Positions 43,638 to 52,342 of a DNA stretch of 64,000 bases are shown piece after piece. Every line of letters starts with the position of its first letter. Position 1 is the stretch's first letter. The translations under genes were made by a program, and so were the position numbers. The notes beneath the pieces were generated by a model that was not told where the DNA came from, did no database searches, and saw only the letters and a program-made list of their open reading frames with translations. The stretch is from Porphyromonas gulae DSM 15663 (GTDB lineage: Bacteria > Bacteroidota > Bacteroidia > Bacteroidales > Porphyromonadaceae): the NCBI RefSeq assembly GCF_000378065.1, contig NZ_KB899157.1, forward strand, positions 1 through 64,000, read 5' to 3'.

Positions 43638-45451
43638 TCCTACTCTTCGGCGGTACCACGGAAGGCCGTGCGGCAGCTCGCGTGCTGGATGAAGCGGGAA
43701 GTCCGTTTTTCTACTCCACCAAAGGTAATCTGCAAGAGATCCGGTGCAGCCACGGCCATCGTCTGACGGGTGCCATGACGGTTGCCGACATGGTTTCGTT
43801 TTGTCGGAAAGAAGAGATCCGGCTGATCGTGGACGCCGCTCATCCTTTCGCCGAAGAATTGCACACTTCAGTGGCAGAGGCCGCTGAACGAACAGGTATC
43901 CCCGTAGTAAGATACGAGAGACAATACCCTCCACGCGAAGAAGGGATCGTCTGGTGTGCAAACTACGATACGGCTGCCGAACGGATGCTTGGCGATGGAG
44001 TGCAGCGTCTGCTGATGCTCACGGGGGTGAATACGATCCCCAAGCTGGCTGCATTTTGGAAAGAACGCACCACCTTTTGCCGCATATTGAAGCGAGACGA
44101 ATCGCTCGCTTTGGCAGAGAAGAACGGCTTTCCTCCGGAGCGCATCGTTTTCTTCGAACCGCATGCGGACGAAGAGCTGATGCAAGCCGTTCGCCCCGAT
44201 GCCATTATCACAAAAGAAAGCGGAGAGAGTGGCTACTTCCGAGAAAAGATCGAAGCTGCCCGACGGGTGGGTATCCGTATATATGCAGTCATCCGCCCGG
44301 CTTTGCCTCCCTCATTCATTCCCGTAGGCGGGCCTGTCGGTTTGAGACGGGCGGTAGAACGCCTCGTGCCGGGATTCTTTTCACTCCGAAGCGGATTCAC
44401 TACCGGCACCACAGCTACCGCCGCAGTAGTAGCAGCCATGCATCGACTGATGGGGCTCGGCTCTCTCGCCGAAGCTCCCGTAGAATTGCCTTTAGGCGAA
44501 GTAGTCAGTCTGCCTATAGCGGAAATTCGGGAGGAAGAAGATGCTGTCGTAGCCACAGTACTGAAAGACGCGGGCGATGATCCGGACGTGACCAATGGTA
44601 TGGCGGTATGCACTACGGTCAGGCTCAATCCCGAACATGAGGAAGTCCGCTTCCTGCAGGGCGAAGGTGTAGGAGTAGTGACGCTCCCCGGCCTCGGTCT
44701 GGAGGTCGGAGGTCCGGCTATCAACCTCGTACCACGACAAATGATGACAGCAGAGGTACGCAGACTCTATCCACAGGGAGGTGTGGATATTACGATCAGC
44801 GTACCCGAAGGCCGAGAGGCTGCCACCCAGACATTCAATCCCCGACTCGGCATACGGGACGGCATCTCTATTATAGGAACATCGGGAGTAGTGAAACCTT
44901 TTTCGGCCGAAGCATTCGTTGGTGCCATCCGTAAGCAAGTGGGCATTGCCACCGCCTTGGGAGCCGATCATATCGTCCTCAATTCGGGAGCCAAGAGTGA
45001 GCGTTATGTAAAAGGAGCCTATCCGGCACTCATTCCACAGGCCTTTGTGCAGTATGGCAATTTTGTCGGCGAATCACTCAGCTGTGTAGCCTCCTTCCCC
45101 TCCGTCCGCTCGGTAACGGTAGGAATCATGCTCGGCAAAGCGGTGAAACTCGCCGAAGGCTATCTGGATACGCACAGTAAAAAGGTGGTGATGAATCGGG
45201 ATTTCCTGCACGAACTGGCTCGTCAGGCCGGTTGTTCGGAAGACATCCATGCCATCATAGACGGTCTGAATTTGGCTCGTGAGCTATGGACACTGCCGAG
45301 TGCGGAAGACAGCGATCGACTGCTACGAAAGATTGCCGAACGATCTTGGGAGACTTGCCGCCCATCGGTACCATCGGCCGAATTCGAACTCCTGCTGATC
45401 GATGAATCCGGGGCGATTCGTTTTCGTGTCGGAGGAGAACAGCTCCGGTAA
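43634..45451 (+). CDS. cbiD: Fused precorrin-6A reductase and cobalt-precorrin-5B C1-methyltransferase (CbiJ/CobK-CbiD)
   Basis: This 605-residue fusion has an N-terminal CobK/CbiJ reductase (about 1-245; MILLFGGTTEGRAAARVL, VDAAHPFAEELH, FEPHADEELM) and a C-terminal CbiD methylase (about 250-600; SGFTTGTTATAAVVAA, STITISVPEG-like strands, SGVVKPFSAEAF). CbiD also belongs to the anaerobic route. In the TTGTT segment a Thr stands where many CbiD proteins have Cys. It is the last of four overlapping cobalamin genes and ends just before a convergent channel gene. Confidence 0.92.
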   Translation: MILLFGGTTEGRAAARVLDEAGSPFFYSTKGNLQEIRCSHGHRLTGAMTVADMVSFCRKEEIRLIVDAAHPFAEELHTSVAEAAERTGIPVVRYERQYPPREEGIVWCANYDTAAERMLGDGVQRLLMLTGVNTIPKLAAFWKERTTFCRILKRDESLALAEKNGFPPERIVFFEPHADEELMQAVRPDAIITKESGESGYFREKIEAARRVGIRIYAVIRPALPPSFIPVGGPVGLRRAVERLVPGFFSLRSGFTTGTTATAAVVAAMHRLMGLGSLAEAPVELPLGEVVSLPIAEIREEEDAVVATVLKDAGDDPDVTNGMAVCTTVRLNPEHEEVRFLQGEGVGVVTLPGLGLEVGGPAINLVPRQMMTAEVRRLYPQGGVDITISVPEGREAATQTFNPRLGIRDGISIIGTSGVVKPFSAEAFVGAIRKQVGIATALGADHIVLNSGAKSERYVKGAYPALIPQAFVQYGNFVGESLSCVASFPSVRSVTVGIMLGKAVKLAEGYLDTHSKKVVMNRDFLHELARQAGCSEDIHAIIDGLNLARELWTLPSAEDSDRLLRKIAERSWETCRPSVPSAEFELLLIDESGAIRFRVGGEQLR

Positions 45452-45536
45452 GCCATCAGCTTTTTTCAGCCAATCCTCTCTTGAGACATCAGGTAAGATG
45501 GTTGTCTGATATGTCACTTGGAGCAAAGCCTTTTTT

Positions 45537-46322
45537 CTACTTTCCTCCTCTATCGAATATATGGACATGGAAGAAGCCCACAAAGAGTGCACCGCCGACA
45601 ATATTTCCGATGGTGACGGGCAGTAGATTGTCGATTACGAAGCTACCCCAGCTGATGGATGCCCCTTGCAGTATGCCGAGCGGAATATAGAACATATTGG
45701 CAATGGAGTGTTCGAATCCCATAGCCACGAATGCCATCACCGGCCACCAGATACCGAACATTTTGCCCGTAAAGTCATGAGCCGAAAGCCCCAGCCAAAC
45801 GGCCAGACAAACTAACCAGTTAGCACCGATTCCTCTAAGAAATGCTACATGAAAAGGCAGAGAGGTTTTGTCTTCCGACAGATGGACAATGGCACTATGC
45901 CAAGGATCCGCATCGACGAAGCCGGCCAAATGGACAAGGAAATAGGTGAAAAAGAAAGCACCGATAAAGTTGGCCACATAGACCACCGTCCAGAGCTTGA
46001 GTGGGAAGAGACGTGGGATGCGACCTTTGACGGCGGCAGGAATCAGTACGGCATTATTGCTGGTGAACAACTCGGCTCCGGTGAGCACCACAAGAATCAA
46101 GCCGACGGGGAACATCGCCCCACTCAGCAGTTTGGCCACTCCCGGATTGGCTTCGGCCATCTCGGGAAAACCTTTGCCTACCAACAGGGACAAAAAACCT
46201 CCGATAGCAATGTATGCTCCGGCCATGATGCCCAACCAAAATATCTGATACCATGTCTTGGCATATTTGCCTGCAGCCATGCTGTAGGTCTGTTCGAGTA
46301 CTTCTTTCGGATTCCTTACCAT
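45537..46322 (-). CDS. Formate/nitrite transporter family channel (FocA/NirC type)
   Basis: This protein of about 261 residues has six membrane helices in the FNT pattern, including IMAGAYIAIGGFLSLLVGKG, LLSGAMFPVGLILVVLTGAE, LFTSNNAVL, and GANWLVCLAVWL with MAFVAMGFEHSIANMFYIP. It passes formate, nitrite or related small anions across the inner membrane. I prefer the Met at 46322, as the longer start at 46385 adds 21 polar residues. Formate is a fermentation product in this group, which would fit, but the substrate is not proven. Confidence 0.87.
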   Translation of the reverse strand: MVRNPKEVLEQTYSMAAGKYAKTWYQIFWLGIMAGAYIAIGGFLSLLVGKGFPEMAEANPGVAKLLSGAMFPVGLILVVLTGAELFTSNNAVLIPAAVKGRIPRLFPLKLWTVVYVANFIGAFFFTYFLVHLAGFVDADPWHSAIVHLSEDKTSLPFHVAFLRGIGANWLVCLAVWLGLSAHDFTGKMFGIWWPVMAFVAMGFEHSIANMFYIPLGILQGASISWGSFVIDNLLPVTIGNIVGGALFVGFFHVHIFDRGGK

Positions 46323-46990
46323 CTCTCTGATCTCTTTATATGATGTTGTATTGAAAAAACGAGTATCTCTTTCGGTATGAAGCAATACGCTTTACTACCT
46401 GTTACGAAAATAATACAGTATCTAATTAAAACTGCTATCGGAGAGGACAAACTCTTTCCCATCGAAGCGGTAAGCATCAAAAAGGCCTTGCGAACCGACA
46501 GGGGCAACTACCTCATCCGTATTTTCACTGATGTACAGCAAGGTCTGACCTCTGCAATTGACTCCCCCTTACTTTCAGTTTTTGCTATATATAAGGAGGA
46601 ATTGGAGCCGCCAAAGATAATGAATAAGCCCAAAAGCGTCAAAGTCAAGGATTACGTTCACAATCCGGCGGTCTCAAAAGCCATAAGTTTTGCCCCCAAA
46701 AACACGCGCAAAAAAAGTTTTCAACAACGAAGAAGTGTTTGGAATGGTTCTAAATAAGCACCCGTAAGGAAGCCGAAAGCAAGACAAAAAAGAAAGGGAA
46801 ACAGATTTTTTCAGATCGAAAAGCCTTTTTCATTAGTTCGAATAGCAATCTATATATTAAGTGTTTTCGTTTTGTATATATATCTTTTTCGTTTTATATA
46901 TAAATTATTTTCAATAAATATATGAATCGGAAATGATTTATATAGAAATTGTAGCTTGAGAAGGGCCAATGTAGGAGCTGAAATAAAAGA

Positions 46991-47028
46991 GGCACGCACC
47001 CGATTCGTGGCCGAATTGGGCGCGTGCC
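46991..47028 (-). terminator. Terminator hairpin of the left cassette
   Basis: GGCACGCACCCGATTCG pairs with CCGAATTGGGCGCGTGCC with small bulges, followed on the minus strand by CTCTTTTATTT. It is 38 bp beyond the stop of the small frame at 47066. Confidence 0.65.
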
Positions 47029-47065
47029 TTATGCTTTTAGAGTATGATAGTGACGTTATTCCATG

Positions 47066-47200
47066 CTATTCATCATGGGGGTAAGCATCGCCTTCTTGGA
47101 AGTATGAGAGACGAGGAGTACAAGACCGTACAGAACTATACAGGGAAGCGGATCCGGTGATGGATGAGTATGGGAGTTGAGTGTAGATATTCATTGTCAT
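47066..47200 (-). CDS. Very small unrecognised frame in the left cassette (44 aa)
   Basis: This 44-codon frame begins MTMNIYTQLPYSSITGSASL and ends EGDAYPHDE. It is rich in Ser, Tyr and Thr, with one Cys. It has no known relative that I can name. It lies 90 bp after the candidate -7 box and ahead of a terminator, so a complete small transcription unit can be drawn. The RNA itself, rather than a peptide, could be the product. Confidence 0.35.
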   Translation of the reverse strand: MTMNIYTQLPYSSITGSASLYSSVRSCTPRLSYFQEGDAYPHDE

Positions 47201-47289
47201 TTAATCATTTATCAAAGAGTTTTACAAGGGAGCCGAAGTCTCTATTCGTGTATATAACTGCTTGCTGCATGCAAGTGGCTATCGGCATA

Positions 47290-47297
47290 CAAATGTA
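47290..47297 (-). promoter_or_regulatory. Candidate -7 box (TACATTTG) of the left cassette
   Basis: It fits TAnnTTTG and lies in a segment (GGAGCTTTTTGCTACATTTG) that is nearly identical to the segment before the right cassette at 57456. Confidence 0.5.
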
Positions 47298-47433
47298 GCA
47301 AAAAGCTCCATTCGAGGGAATCCAAAACAGATCGGAGGTTTGCTCATGTCTCTTAAACTTGCGCAAAATTGCATAGCATGTGTAAAGTTTTGCCGAACAA
47401 AAAGAAATGTTTAAGTTTGCATTAGATTATCGC

Positions 47434-47480
47434 CCTTAGGTGGAAAATACTAAGGCTCGCCACCTCAGTAATGGGGTGGC
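47434..47480 (+). promoter_or_regulatory. Attenuator-like hairpin pair just before the NYN gene
   Basis: CCTTAG pairs with CTAAGG (47434-47455) and GCCACC pairs with GGTGGC (47459-47480), the latter followed by TTATCTTTT. The segment AGGTGG at 47438 can instead pair with CCACCT at 47460, which would break both stems. The start codon of the NYN gene is only nine bases after the second stem. This looks like a terminator/antiterminator switch, or a stem that hides the ribosome site. Confidence 0.5.
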
Positions 47481-47489
47481 TTATCTTTT

Positions 47490-48140
47490 ATGATAGTTGT
47501 GGAAACAGAAGAAAAACAAAAGGTTATTGTCTACATTGACGGTTTCAACTTTTACTATGGATTGAAATCCACCAAACGGTGGCGGAAATACTATTGGCTT
47601 GATATAGTCAAGTTATTTGAAAGTTTCATGCGCCCTAATCAGGAATTGATCGCAGTCAAATATTTTTCAGCCAAGCCTGATGATCTGGAACAGAGTCGCC
47701 GTCAGAATGCTTTCTTTCAAGCAAATAAAGAGAATCCGAAATTCCGTTTAATCTTAGGTAAATATCTGAAGAAAGAGATCACCTGTTTTAAGTGTGGGAA
47801 CATTATTCATACGTATGAAGAGAAAGAAACGGATGTGAGAATTGCGACACAGATTGTTGCAGATGCCTATGAAAAGATTTGCAATGTGGCTATCGTTGTT
47901 TCCGCCGACAGTGATATGATTCCGGCTATAGAGCTTGCAACACAGGCGCGACAAAAAGTGTTTGTTTATTTTCCACCCAATCAGTACTCAAGCAATTTAG
48001 CTTCAATGGGAATTGGACAACCGACTCAATTGAAACGCTACGAAAGCCGGTTCCGCAACAGCCTTTTCCCTGATACCGTTCACCTTACACTATCCAACTA
48101 TGACTTGCAAATACCGAAAGAATGGAAAGAGTATCAATGA
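47490..48140 (+). CDS. NYN (PIN-like) domain protein, LabA type
   Basis: This 216-residue protein resembles NYN nucleases, a PIN-like fold that cuts RNA. The acidic metal-site residues are Asp17 (YIDGFNFYYG), Asp115 (KETDVRIA), and Asp140 and Asp142 (SADSDM). A CFKCGNIIH segment near residue 100 hints at half of a zinc ribbon. Base composition is more AT-rich than in the neighbouring core genes, and the gene stands alone between a repeat cassette and prfC, suggesting acquisition. Stand-alone NYN proteins are often linked to RNA control or phage defence (inference). Confidence 0.85.
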   Translation: MIVVETEEKQKVIVYIDGFNFYYGLKSTKRWRKYYWLDIVKLFESFMRPNQELIAVKYFSAKPDDLEQSRRQNAFFQANKENPKFRLILGKYLKKEITCFKCGNIIHTYEEKETDVRIATQIVADAYEKICNVAIVVSADSDMIPAIELATQARQKVFVYFPPNQYSSNLASMGIGQPTQLKRYESRFRNSLFPDTVHLTLSNYDLQIPKEWKEYQ

Positions 48141-48205
48141 AATTCGCAAATGGGAAGCTAAAATAATTATGCACTACCGGCTATGACACCTAAAATAATA
48201 ATAAA

Positions 48206-48239
48206 GGGAGGTATACCGAACAATTCGGATGCCTCCCTT
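48206..48239 (+). terminator. Terminator after the NYN gene
   Basis: GGGAGG and CCGAA pair with TTCGG and CCTCCC around a short loop, followed by TTCCTATTTGGG, a moderate T-run. Confidence 0.6.
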
Positions 48240-48306
48240 CCTATTTGGGTATCATCCCTTGCGAGAAAATAAAAAAGCCGTTTCCTGCCCTACGGACAAG
48301 TTTGAC

Positions 48307-48314
48307 TACCTTTG
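48307..48314 (+). promoter_or_regulatory. Candidate -7 box (TACCTTTG) of prfC
   Basis: It is an exact TAnnTTTG match, 27 bp before the ATG at 48342, and supports that start over an upstream in-frame one at 48312. Confidence 0.6.
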
Positions 48315-48341
48315 CGACCTAAATATAGAATCAGCCGAAAT

Positions 48342-49922
48342 ATGAGTGCTTACTCGGAAGAAATAAACGCTCGGCGTACTTTCGCCATTATCAGTCATCC
48401 GGATGCGGGGAAAACGACTCTGACGGAAAAACTCTTGCTCTTCGGAGGTGCTATCCATGTGGCAGGAGCGGTCAAAAGCAACAAGATAAAGAAAACGGCT
48501 ACCAGCGACTGGATGGAGATAGAGCGTCAGCGTGGTATATCGGTGGCAACTTCCGTCATGGGATTCAACTACAAGGACTACAAAATCAACATCCTCGATA
48601 CGCCCGGCCACCAAGATTTTGCGGAAGATACTTTCCGTACGCTTACTGCTGTGGATAGTGTGATCATCGTCATCGACTGCGCCAAGGGGGTCGAGACGCA
48701 GACGCGCAAGCTGATGGAGGTTTGCCGCATGCGCAAGACTCCCGTTATCGTCTTCTTCAATAAGCTGGACCGTGAGGGACAGGATCCCTTCGATCTGCTG
48801 GACGAGGTGGAGGAAGAGCTTCAGATCCGTGTGCGGCCCCTCTCCTGGCCTATCGATATGGGTGCCCGATTCAAAGGCGTGTACAACATATACGAGGAGG
48901 AGCTGAATCTCTTTACCCCGGACAAGCAGCGCATCACGGAGAGCGTGGCTTTCAAGGATCTGAGTTCGTCCGAGTTGGAACAATATATCGGTGAGAGTCA
49001 GGCCTATAAGTTGCGTGCGGACATCGAATTGATCGATGGCGTTTATCCACCTTTCGACAAAGAGGAATATCTGGCTGGACAGCTTGCTCCGGTGTTCTTC
49101 GGCTCAGCACTCAACAACTTCGGTGTACAGGAGCTGCTGAACTGTTTCGTCGAGATTGCTCCTTCCCCCCAGCCGGTGACTGCCGTGGAGAGGAAAGTGG
49201 ATCCGCATGAGGAGGGATTTACGGGTTTTGTCTTCAAGATACATGCCAACATGGATCCCAACCATCGCAGCTGTATTGCTTTCGTGAAGATTTGTTCCGG
49301 TCGGTTCGAACGAAATACGAACTACAAGCACATCCGTCTCGCCAAACAATTTCGATTCAGCAGTCCTACAGCTTTTATGGCGCAGCGCAAGGAGACAGTG
49401 GACGAAGCCTATGCCGGTGATATTATCGGTCTGCCCGATACCGGCAATTTTCAGATTGGGGATACGCTGACAGCCGGCGAAGAGCTTCATTTCCGCGGTT
49501 TGCCAAGCTTCTCGCCGGAGCTATTCAAGTACATTGAAAATCAGGATCCGATGAAAGCCAAGCAGTTGGCCAAAGGGATCGACCAGCTCATGGGCGAAGG
49601 CGTGGCACAGCTATTCACCAACCAGTTCAACGGACGCAAGATTATCGGGACCGTGGGGCAGCTGCAGTTCGAAGTGATCCAATACCGTCTGCTGCATGAA
49701 TACGGAGCGCAGTGTCGTTGGGAACCGATCAGCCTGTACAAAGCCTGCTGGATAGACAGTGACAAACCGGAGGCTTTGGAGGCTTTCAAGAAGCGAAAAT
49801 CGCAGTATATGGCGAAAGATATTGCCGGACGAGATGTATATTTGGCGGACTCGGGCTATGTGCTGAACATGGCACAGCAGGATTTTCCCGATATACGTTT
49901 CCACTTCACATCCGAGTTTTAG
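48342..49922 (+). CDS. prfC: Peptide chain release factor 3
   Basis: This 526-residue translational GTPase recycles RF1 and RF2 from ribosomes after termination. The G1 loop is SHPDAGKTT (residues 18-26), G3 is [12 protein letters not shown] and G4 is NKLDREG; the G2 region has [13 protein letters not shown]. The remaining EF-Tu-like barrel and C-terminal domains ([17 protein letters not shown]) are complete and the length fits the family. It is probably followed in the same transcript by a small membrane protein gene. Confidence 0.96.
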   Translation: MSAYSEEINARRTFAIISHPDAGKTTLTEKLLLFGGAIHVAGAVKSNKIKKTATSDWMEIERQRGISVATSVMGFNYKDYKINILDTPGHQDFAEDTFRTLTAVDSVIIVIDCAKGVETQTRKLMEVCRMRKTPVIVFFNKLDREGQDPFDLLDEVEEELQIRVRPLSWPIDMGARFKGVYNIYEEELNLFTPDKQRITESVAFKDLSSSELEQYIGESQAYKLRADIELIDGVYPPFDKEEYLAGQLAPVFFGSALNNFGVQELLNCFVEIAPSPQPVTAVERKVDPHEEGFTGFVFKIHANMDPNHRSCIAFVKICSGRFERNTNYKHIRLAKQFRFSSPTAFMAQRKETVDEAYAGDIIGLPDTGNFQIGDTLTAGEELHFRGLPSFSPELFKYIENQDPMKAKQLAKGIDQLMGEGVAQLFTNQFNGRKIIGTVGQLQFEVIQYRLLHEYGAQCRWEPISLYKACWIDSDKPEALEAFKKRKSQYMAKDIAGRDVYLADSGYVLNMAQQDFPDIRFHFTSEF

Positions 49923-49954
49923 GATGATTGAGACAGGATAAATCGGAAAAACAG

Positions 49955-50173
49955 ATGGACAGGAACAAAAGACGTAAGATACTGGCGCATGCGATTGCAT
50001 CCTTGATCCTTGGATTGTTTGTCTTTTTCATTGGCCTCATCCTGATTTGGGCAGGCCTTTTGAGCAGCAAGATGGAGGCTCTCTGGATCGCTATCGGAGC
50101 CGTAGGTGCCAGTCTTATAGGAGAGCTGATCCGGAAGAGGAACAATCGCAACGATGCTGCGGGCGAATCCTAA
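49955..50173 (+). CDS. Small two-helix membrane protein, unrecognised
   Basis: This 72-residue protein has a basic N-terminus (MDRNKRRK), two hydrophobic helices (about 14-35 and 40-60; LILGLFVFFIGLILIWAGLL and ALWIAIGAVGASLIGELI) and a basic tail. It should sit in the inner membrane. No function is known to me. A TTG start at 49928 is possible, but the ATG at 49955 is more natural. It lies 32 bp after prfC and 50 bp before the DUF4271 gene. Confidence 0.65.
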   Translation: MDRNKRRKILAHAIASLILGLFVFFIGLILIWAGLLSSKMEALWIAIGAVGASLIGELIRKRNNRNDAAGES

Positions 50174-50223
50174 CCGGTAGGGAGTGGCAGCTGAGCCGGA
50201 GAGTAATCAATGAGGAGAAGGCA

Positions 50224-50931
50224 ATGACAGGACTACCTTTTTGGACCGGACAGATCATATACGACGTATTGATCAGCCTGATACTCTTGCTGTTCAGTGC
50301 TCTGGGCGTGGTCGCAACCCGTATTCCACACTTTTTCCTCCGCTTGTCCAATGCCGTTTTGTATGGTCAGGAGCGAGTCTTTCTGGCTCGTATGCCACGG
50401 TATATCAGTTATCGACTTTTCGTCTTTATCGGCCGTATCCAAAGCACGTTGTTGCTCTCGATCTGTTGTTTCCTTATATTGGACGACAAGGGGCAACTCA
50501 CCGATTTAGATTTGTGGGAAAGTCTTTTTTTCTTGGCTTTGCTCTTCTTCCTGTTCTGTTTTTTCTTTTGGCTGTGGAGGATGTTTTATGCCTTGTGGTG
50601 CTATTTCTTTGCAGATCGTGAGACTAAGATGATCTGGAGAGGGGGCTACACATTGCTCGAATGGATGTGGGGGATACTCCTTTTTCCCGTTGCGGTCATC
50701 TATCTTTATATGCCACAATTATACTGGCTAAGCTACTTATTACCAGTCATTTTTATACTGTGGAGATTGGTGCTTATCGCTAAAACGATACGATTCTTCT
50801 CGATCAGGGAAGTAGGTTTTTTCCACCTTTCTTTGTACCTTTGTGCCCACGAAATTTTACCGTTGGTTTACTTGATTGCCCTATTGGAGTGGTCGGTAAA
50901 CAATAAAGAGATAATGGCTCTATGGCAGTAA
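50224..50931 (+). CDS. DUF4271 integral membrane protein
   Basis: This 235-residue protein has several strongly hydrophobic helices rich in Phe, Leu and Trp (LILLLFSALGVVATRI, FLALLFFLFCFFFWLWRMFY, LLPVIFILWRLVLIAK). In Bacteroidota, DUF4271 genes are typically found directly before hemD, as here, where the coding regions overlap by ten bases. The family has no settled function. I start it at the ATG at 50224; a longer open frame upstream overlaps the small membrane protein gene. Confidence 0.8.
   Translation: MTGLPFWTGQIIYDVLISLILLLFSALGVVATRIPHFFLRLSNAVLYGQERVFLARMPRYISYRLFVFIGRIQSTLLLSICCFLILDDKGQLTDLDLWESLFFLALLFFLFCFFFWLWRMFYALWCYFFADRETKMIWRGGYTLLEWMWGILLFPVAVIYLYMPQLYWLSYLLPVIFILWRLVLIAKTIRFFSIREVGFFHLSLYLCAHEILPLVYLIALLEWSVNNKEIMALWQ
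50836..50843 (+). promoter_or_regulatory. Possible internal -7 box (TACCTTTG) before hemD
   Basis: It is an exact TAnnTTTG match inside the end of the DUF4271 gene, 78 bp before the hemD start. It might allow hemD-rnpA to be expressed separately. Confidence 0.35.
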
Positions 50932-51668
50932 AAGTAAAGAAGATACTCGTTTCACAGCCACAACCCGTAGCGGGTAGGTCGCCTTATTACGATATTGCTC
51001 AGAAACATGGCTGTGAGGTCGTGTTTCGTCCTTTCATCCAAGTAGAATCCGTCAGTACCAGAGAATTTCGCAATCAGAAAGTGAATATTTTGGACCATTC
51101 GGCCATCATCTTCACTGCACGTACAGCTATCGACCATTTTTTCAGTTTGTGCGAAGAATTGAGAGTCACCGTACCTGAGACGATGAAGTACTTCTGCGTA
51201 AGCGAATCGGTAGCAGTGTATCTGCAGAAGCATATCGTCTATCGCAAAAGGAAGATTTTTTTCGGAGCAACGGGCAAATTGGAAGATCTCCTGACGGTTA
51301 TCAGCAAACATAACAAAGAAACCTACTTCGTCCCCTTGGCTGAGGAGCATAAGCACGACTTGCTGGATATGCTTACGGCCAAAAAGGTAAGTTTCAGTCC
51401 GGCCATTATGTATCGTACGGTCAGCAATGATTTCGGACCGGATGAGGCATTGGATCACGATATGATATTATTTTTCAGTCCTTCGGGTATTACGGCCCTG
51501 CTGAAAAACTTCCCCAAATTCGAGCAGGGTAAGACCAAGATCGGAGCTTTCGGTCCCACGACAGCCAAGGCCGTCGAAGAAGCAGGTCTGCGGCTCGATC
51601 TGTCTGCGCCGACCGAGCAATATCCTTCTATGGCTATGGCATTGGAGGATTACCTCAACGGGAAATGA
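50922..51668 (+). CDS. hemD: Uroporphyrinogen-III synthase family protein
   Basis: This 248-residue protein has the two-lobed HemD pattern of Bacteroidota: VKKILVSQPQPVAGRSPYYD at the start, AIIFTARTAIDHFF near the first hinge, and LFFSPSGITALLKNF with AFGPTTAKAVEEAGL in the second lobe. HemD closes and flips hydroxymethylbilane to uroporphyrinogen III. P. gingivalis is known to need external haem, so the enzyme may feed the corrin branch or be a relic. It overlaps rnpA by four bases. Confidence 0.85.
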   Translation: MAVKVKKILVSQPQPVAGRSPYYDIAQKHGCEVVFRPFIQVESVSTREFRNQKVNILDHSAIIFTARTAIDHFFSLCEELRVTVPETMKYFCVSESVAVYLQKHIVYRKRKIFFGATGKLEDLLTVISKHNKETYFVPLAEEHKHDLLDMLTAKKVSFSPAIMYRTVSNDFGPDEALDHDMILFFSPSGITALLKNFPKFEQGKTKIGAFGPTTAKAVEEAGLRLDLSAPTEQYPSMAMALEDYLNGK

Positions 51669-52078
51669 CCTCTCCGGCTACATTCGGCCTATCCAAAAGC
51701 GAACGCCTCTATCTTCGCGATGAGATCAATACGGTCTTTGGCGAAGGCAAGGCGTTTGTCGTTTATCCCCTACGCGTAGTCTACCGCCTGGGATCGGAGT
51801 ATCGGGCTGCATATTCCTCCATGCTGGTAAGCGTAGCGAAGAAAAGGTTTAAGCGAGCCGTGAAGCGCAATAGGGCCAAGCGTTTGGTCAGGGAGGCGTA
51901 TCGGCTCAACAAACACCTCCTGAACGATGCCCTCCAGGAGAGACAGATCTATGCTACTATTGCATTTATGGTAGTATCGAATGAGCTTCCCGACTTTCGT
52001 ACAGTGGAGAGAGCGATGCAAAAGAGTCTGATCAGAATTGCCGGAAATATACCTTCATCGGCATTGAAAAGCGAATAA
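51665..52078 (+). CDS. rnpA: Ribonuclease P protein component
   Basis: This 137-residue basic protein assists the RNase P RNA in trimming tRNA 5' ends. The signature [20 protein letters not shown] (positions about 56-75), followed by REAYR, is the RnpA RNR motif. The start overlaps hemD. In many bacteria rnpA follows rpmH near the origin; here it is in the usual Bacteroidota hemD context, with no rpmH. Confidence 0.95.
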   Translation: MTSPATFGLSKSERLYLRDEINTVFGEGKAFVVYPLRVVYRLGSEYRAAYSSMLVSVAKKRFKRAVKRNRAKRLVREAYRLNKHLLNDALQERQIYATIAFMVVSNELPDFRTVERAMQKSLIRIAGNIPSSALKSE

Positions 52079-52083
52079 ATACC

Positions 52084-52314
52084 ATGCGACTGATCAAGGC
52101 TTTGCTCGTACAACTCTTACTACTCCCCATTTTCTTCTACAAGCGATTTATATCGCCACTTACACCGCCTTCATGCCGGTTTACCCCCTCATGTTCGTCC
52201 TATGCCATCGAAGCCTTACGCAAATATGGCCCGGGCAAAGGGCTATGGCTGAGCATCAAGCGTATTCTCCGCTGTCATCCGTGGGGTGGAAGCGGCTATG
52301 ACCCCGTTCCGTAA
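52084..52314 (+). CDS. yidD: Membrane protein insertion efficiency factor YidD
   Basis: This 76-residue protein has the complete YidD motif set: [40 protein letters not shown], and [17 protein letters not shown] at the end. It aids membrane protein insertion next to YidC. It follows rnpA by five bases. Confidence 0.95.
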   Translation: MRLIKALLVQLLLLPIFFYKRFISPLTPPSCRFTPSCSSYAIEALRKYGPGKGLWLSIKRILRCHPWGGSGYDPVP

Positions 52315-52342
52315 AAAGTTTTCTTCACTTAATCTCTGGTAT

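Larger units (their letters stand above)
46697..47335 (-). repeat. Outward-facing repeat cassette, left copy
   Basis: Read on the minus strand, this has a conserved promoter segment (ATGGAGCTTTTTGCTACATTTG) at about 47290-47312, a 44-codon frame starting at 47200, a terminator hairpin at 46991-47028, an AT-rich block of palindromes (about 46850-46940), and a conserved tail (AACGAAGAAGTGTTTGGAAT in reverse) at about 46697-46765. The same parts occur in the same order and spacing, inverted, at 57425-58042. Promoter and tail are best conserved; the middle is diverged. Confidence 0.7.

Noticed and set aside
46377-46757. 126-codon frame between the formate/nitrite channel gene and the left cassette
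   Set aside because: It overlaps the possible longer channel start, has no recognisable motif, and its end runs into the repeat cassette tail.
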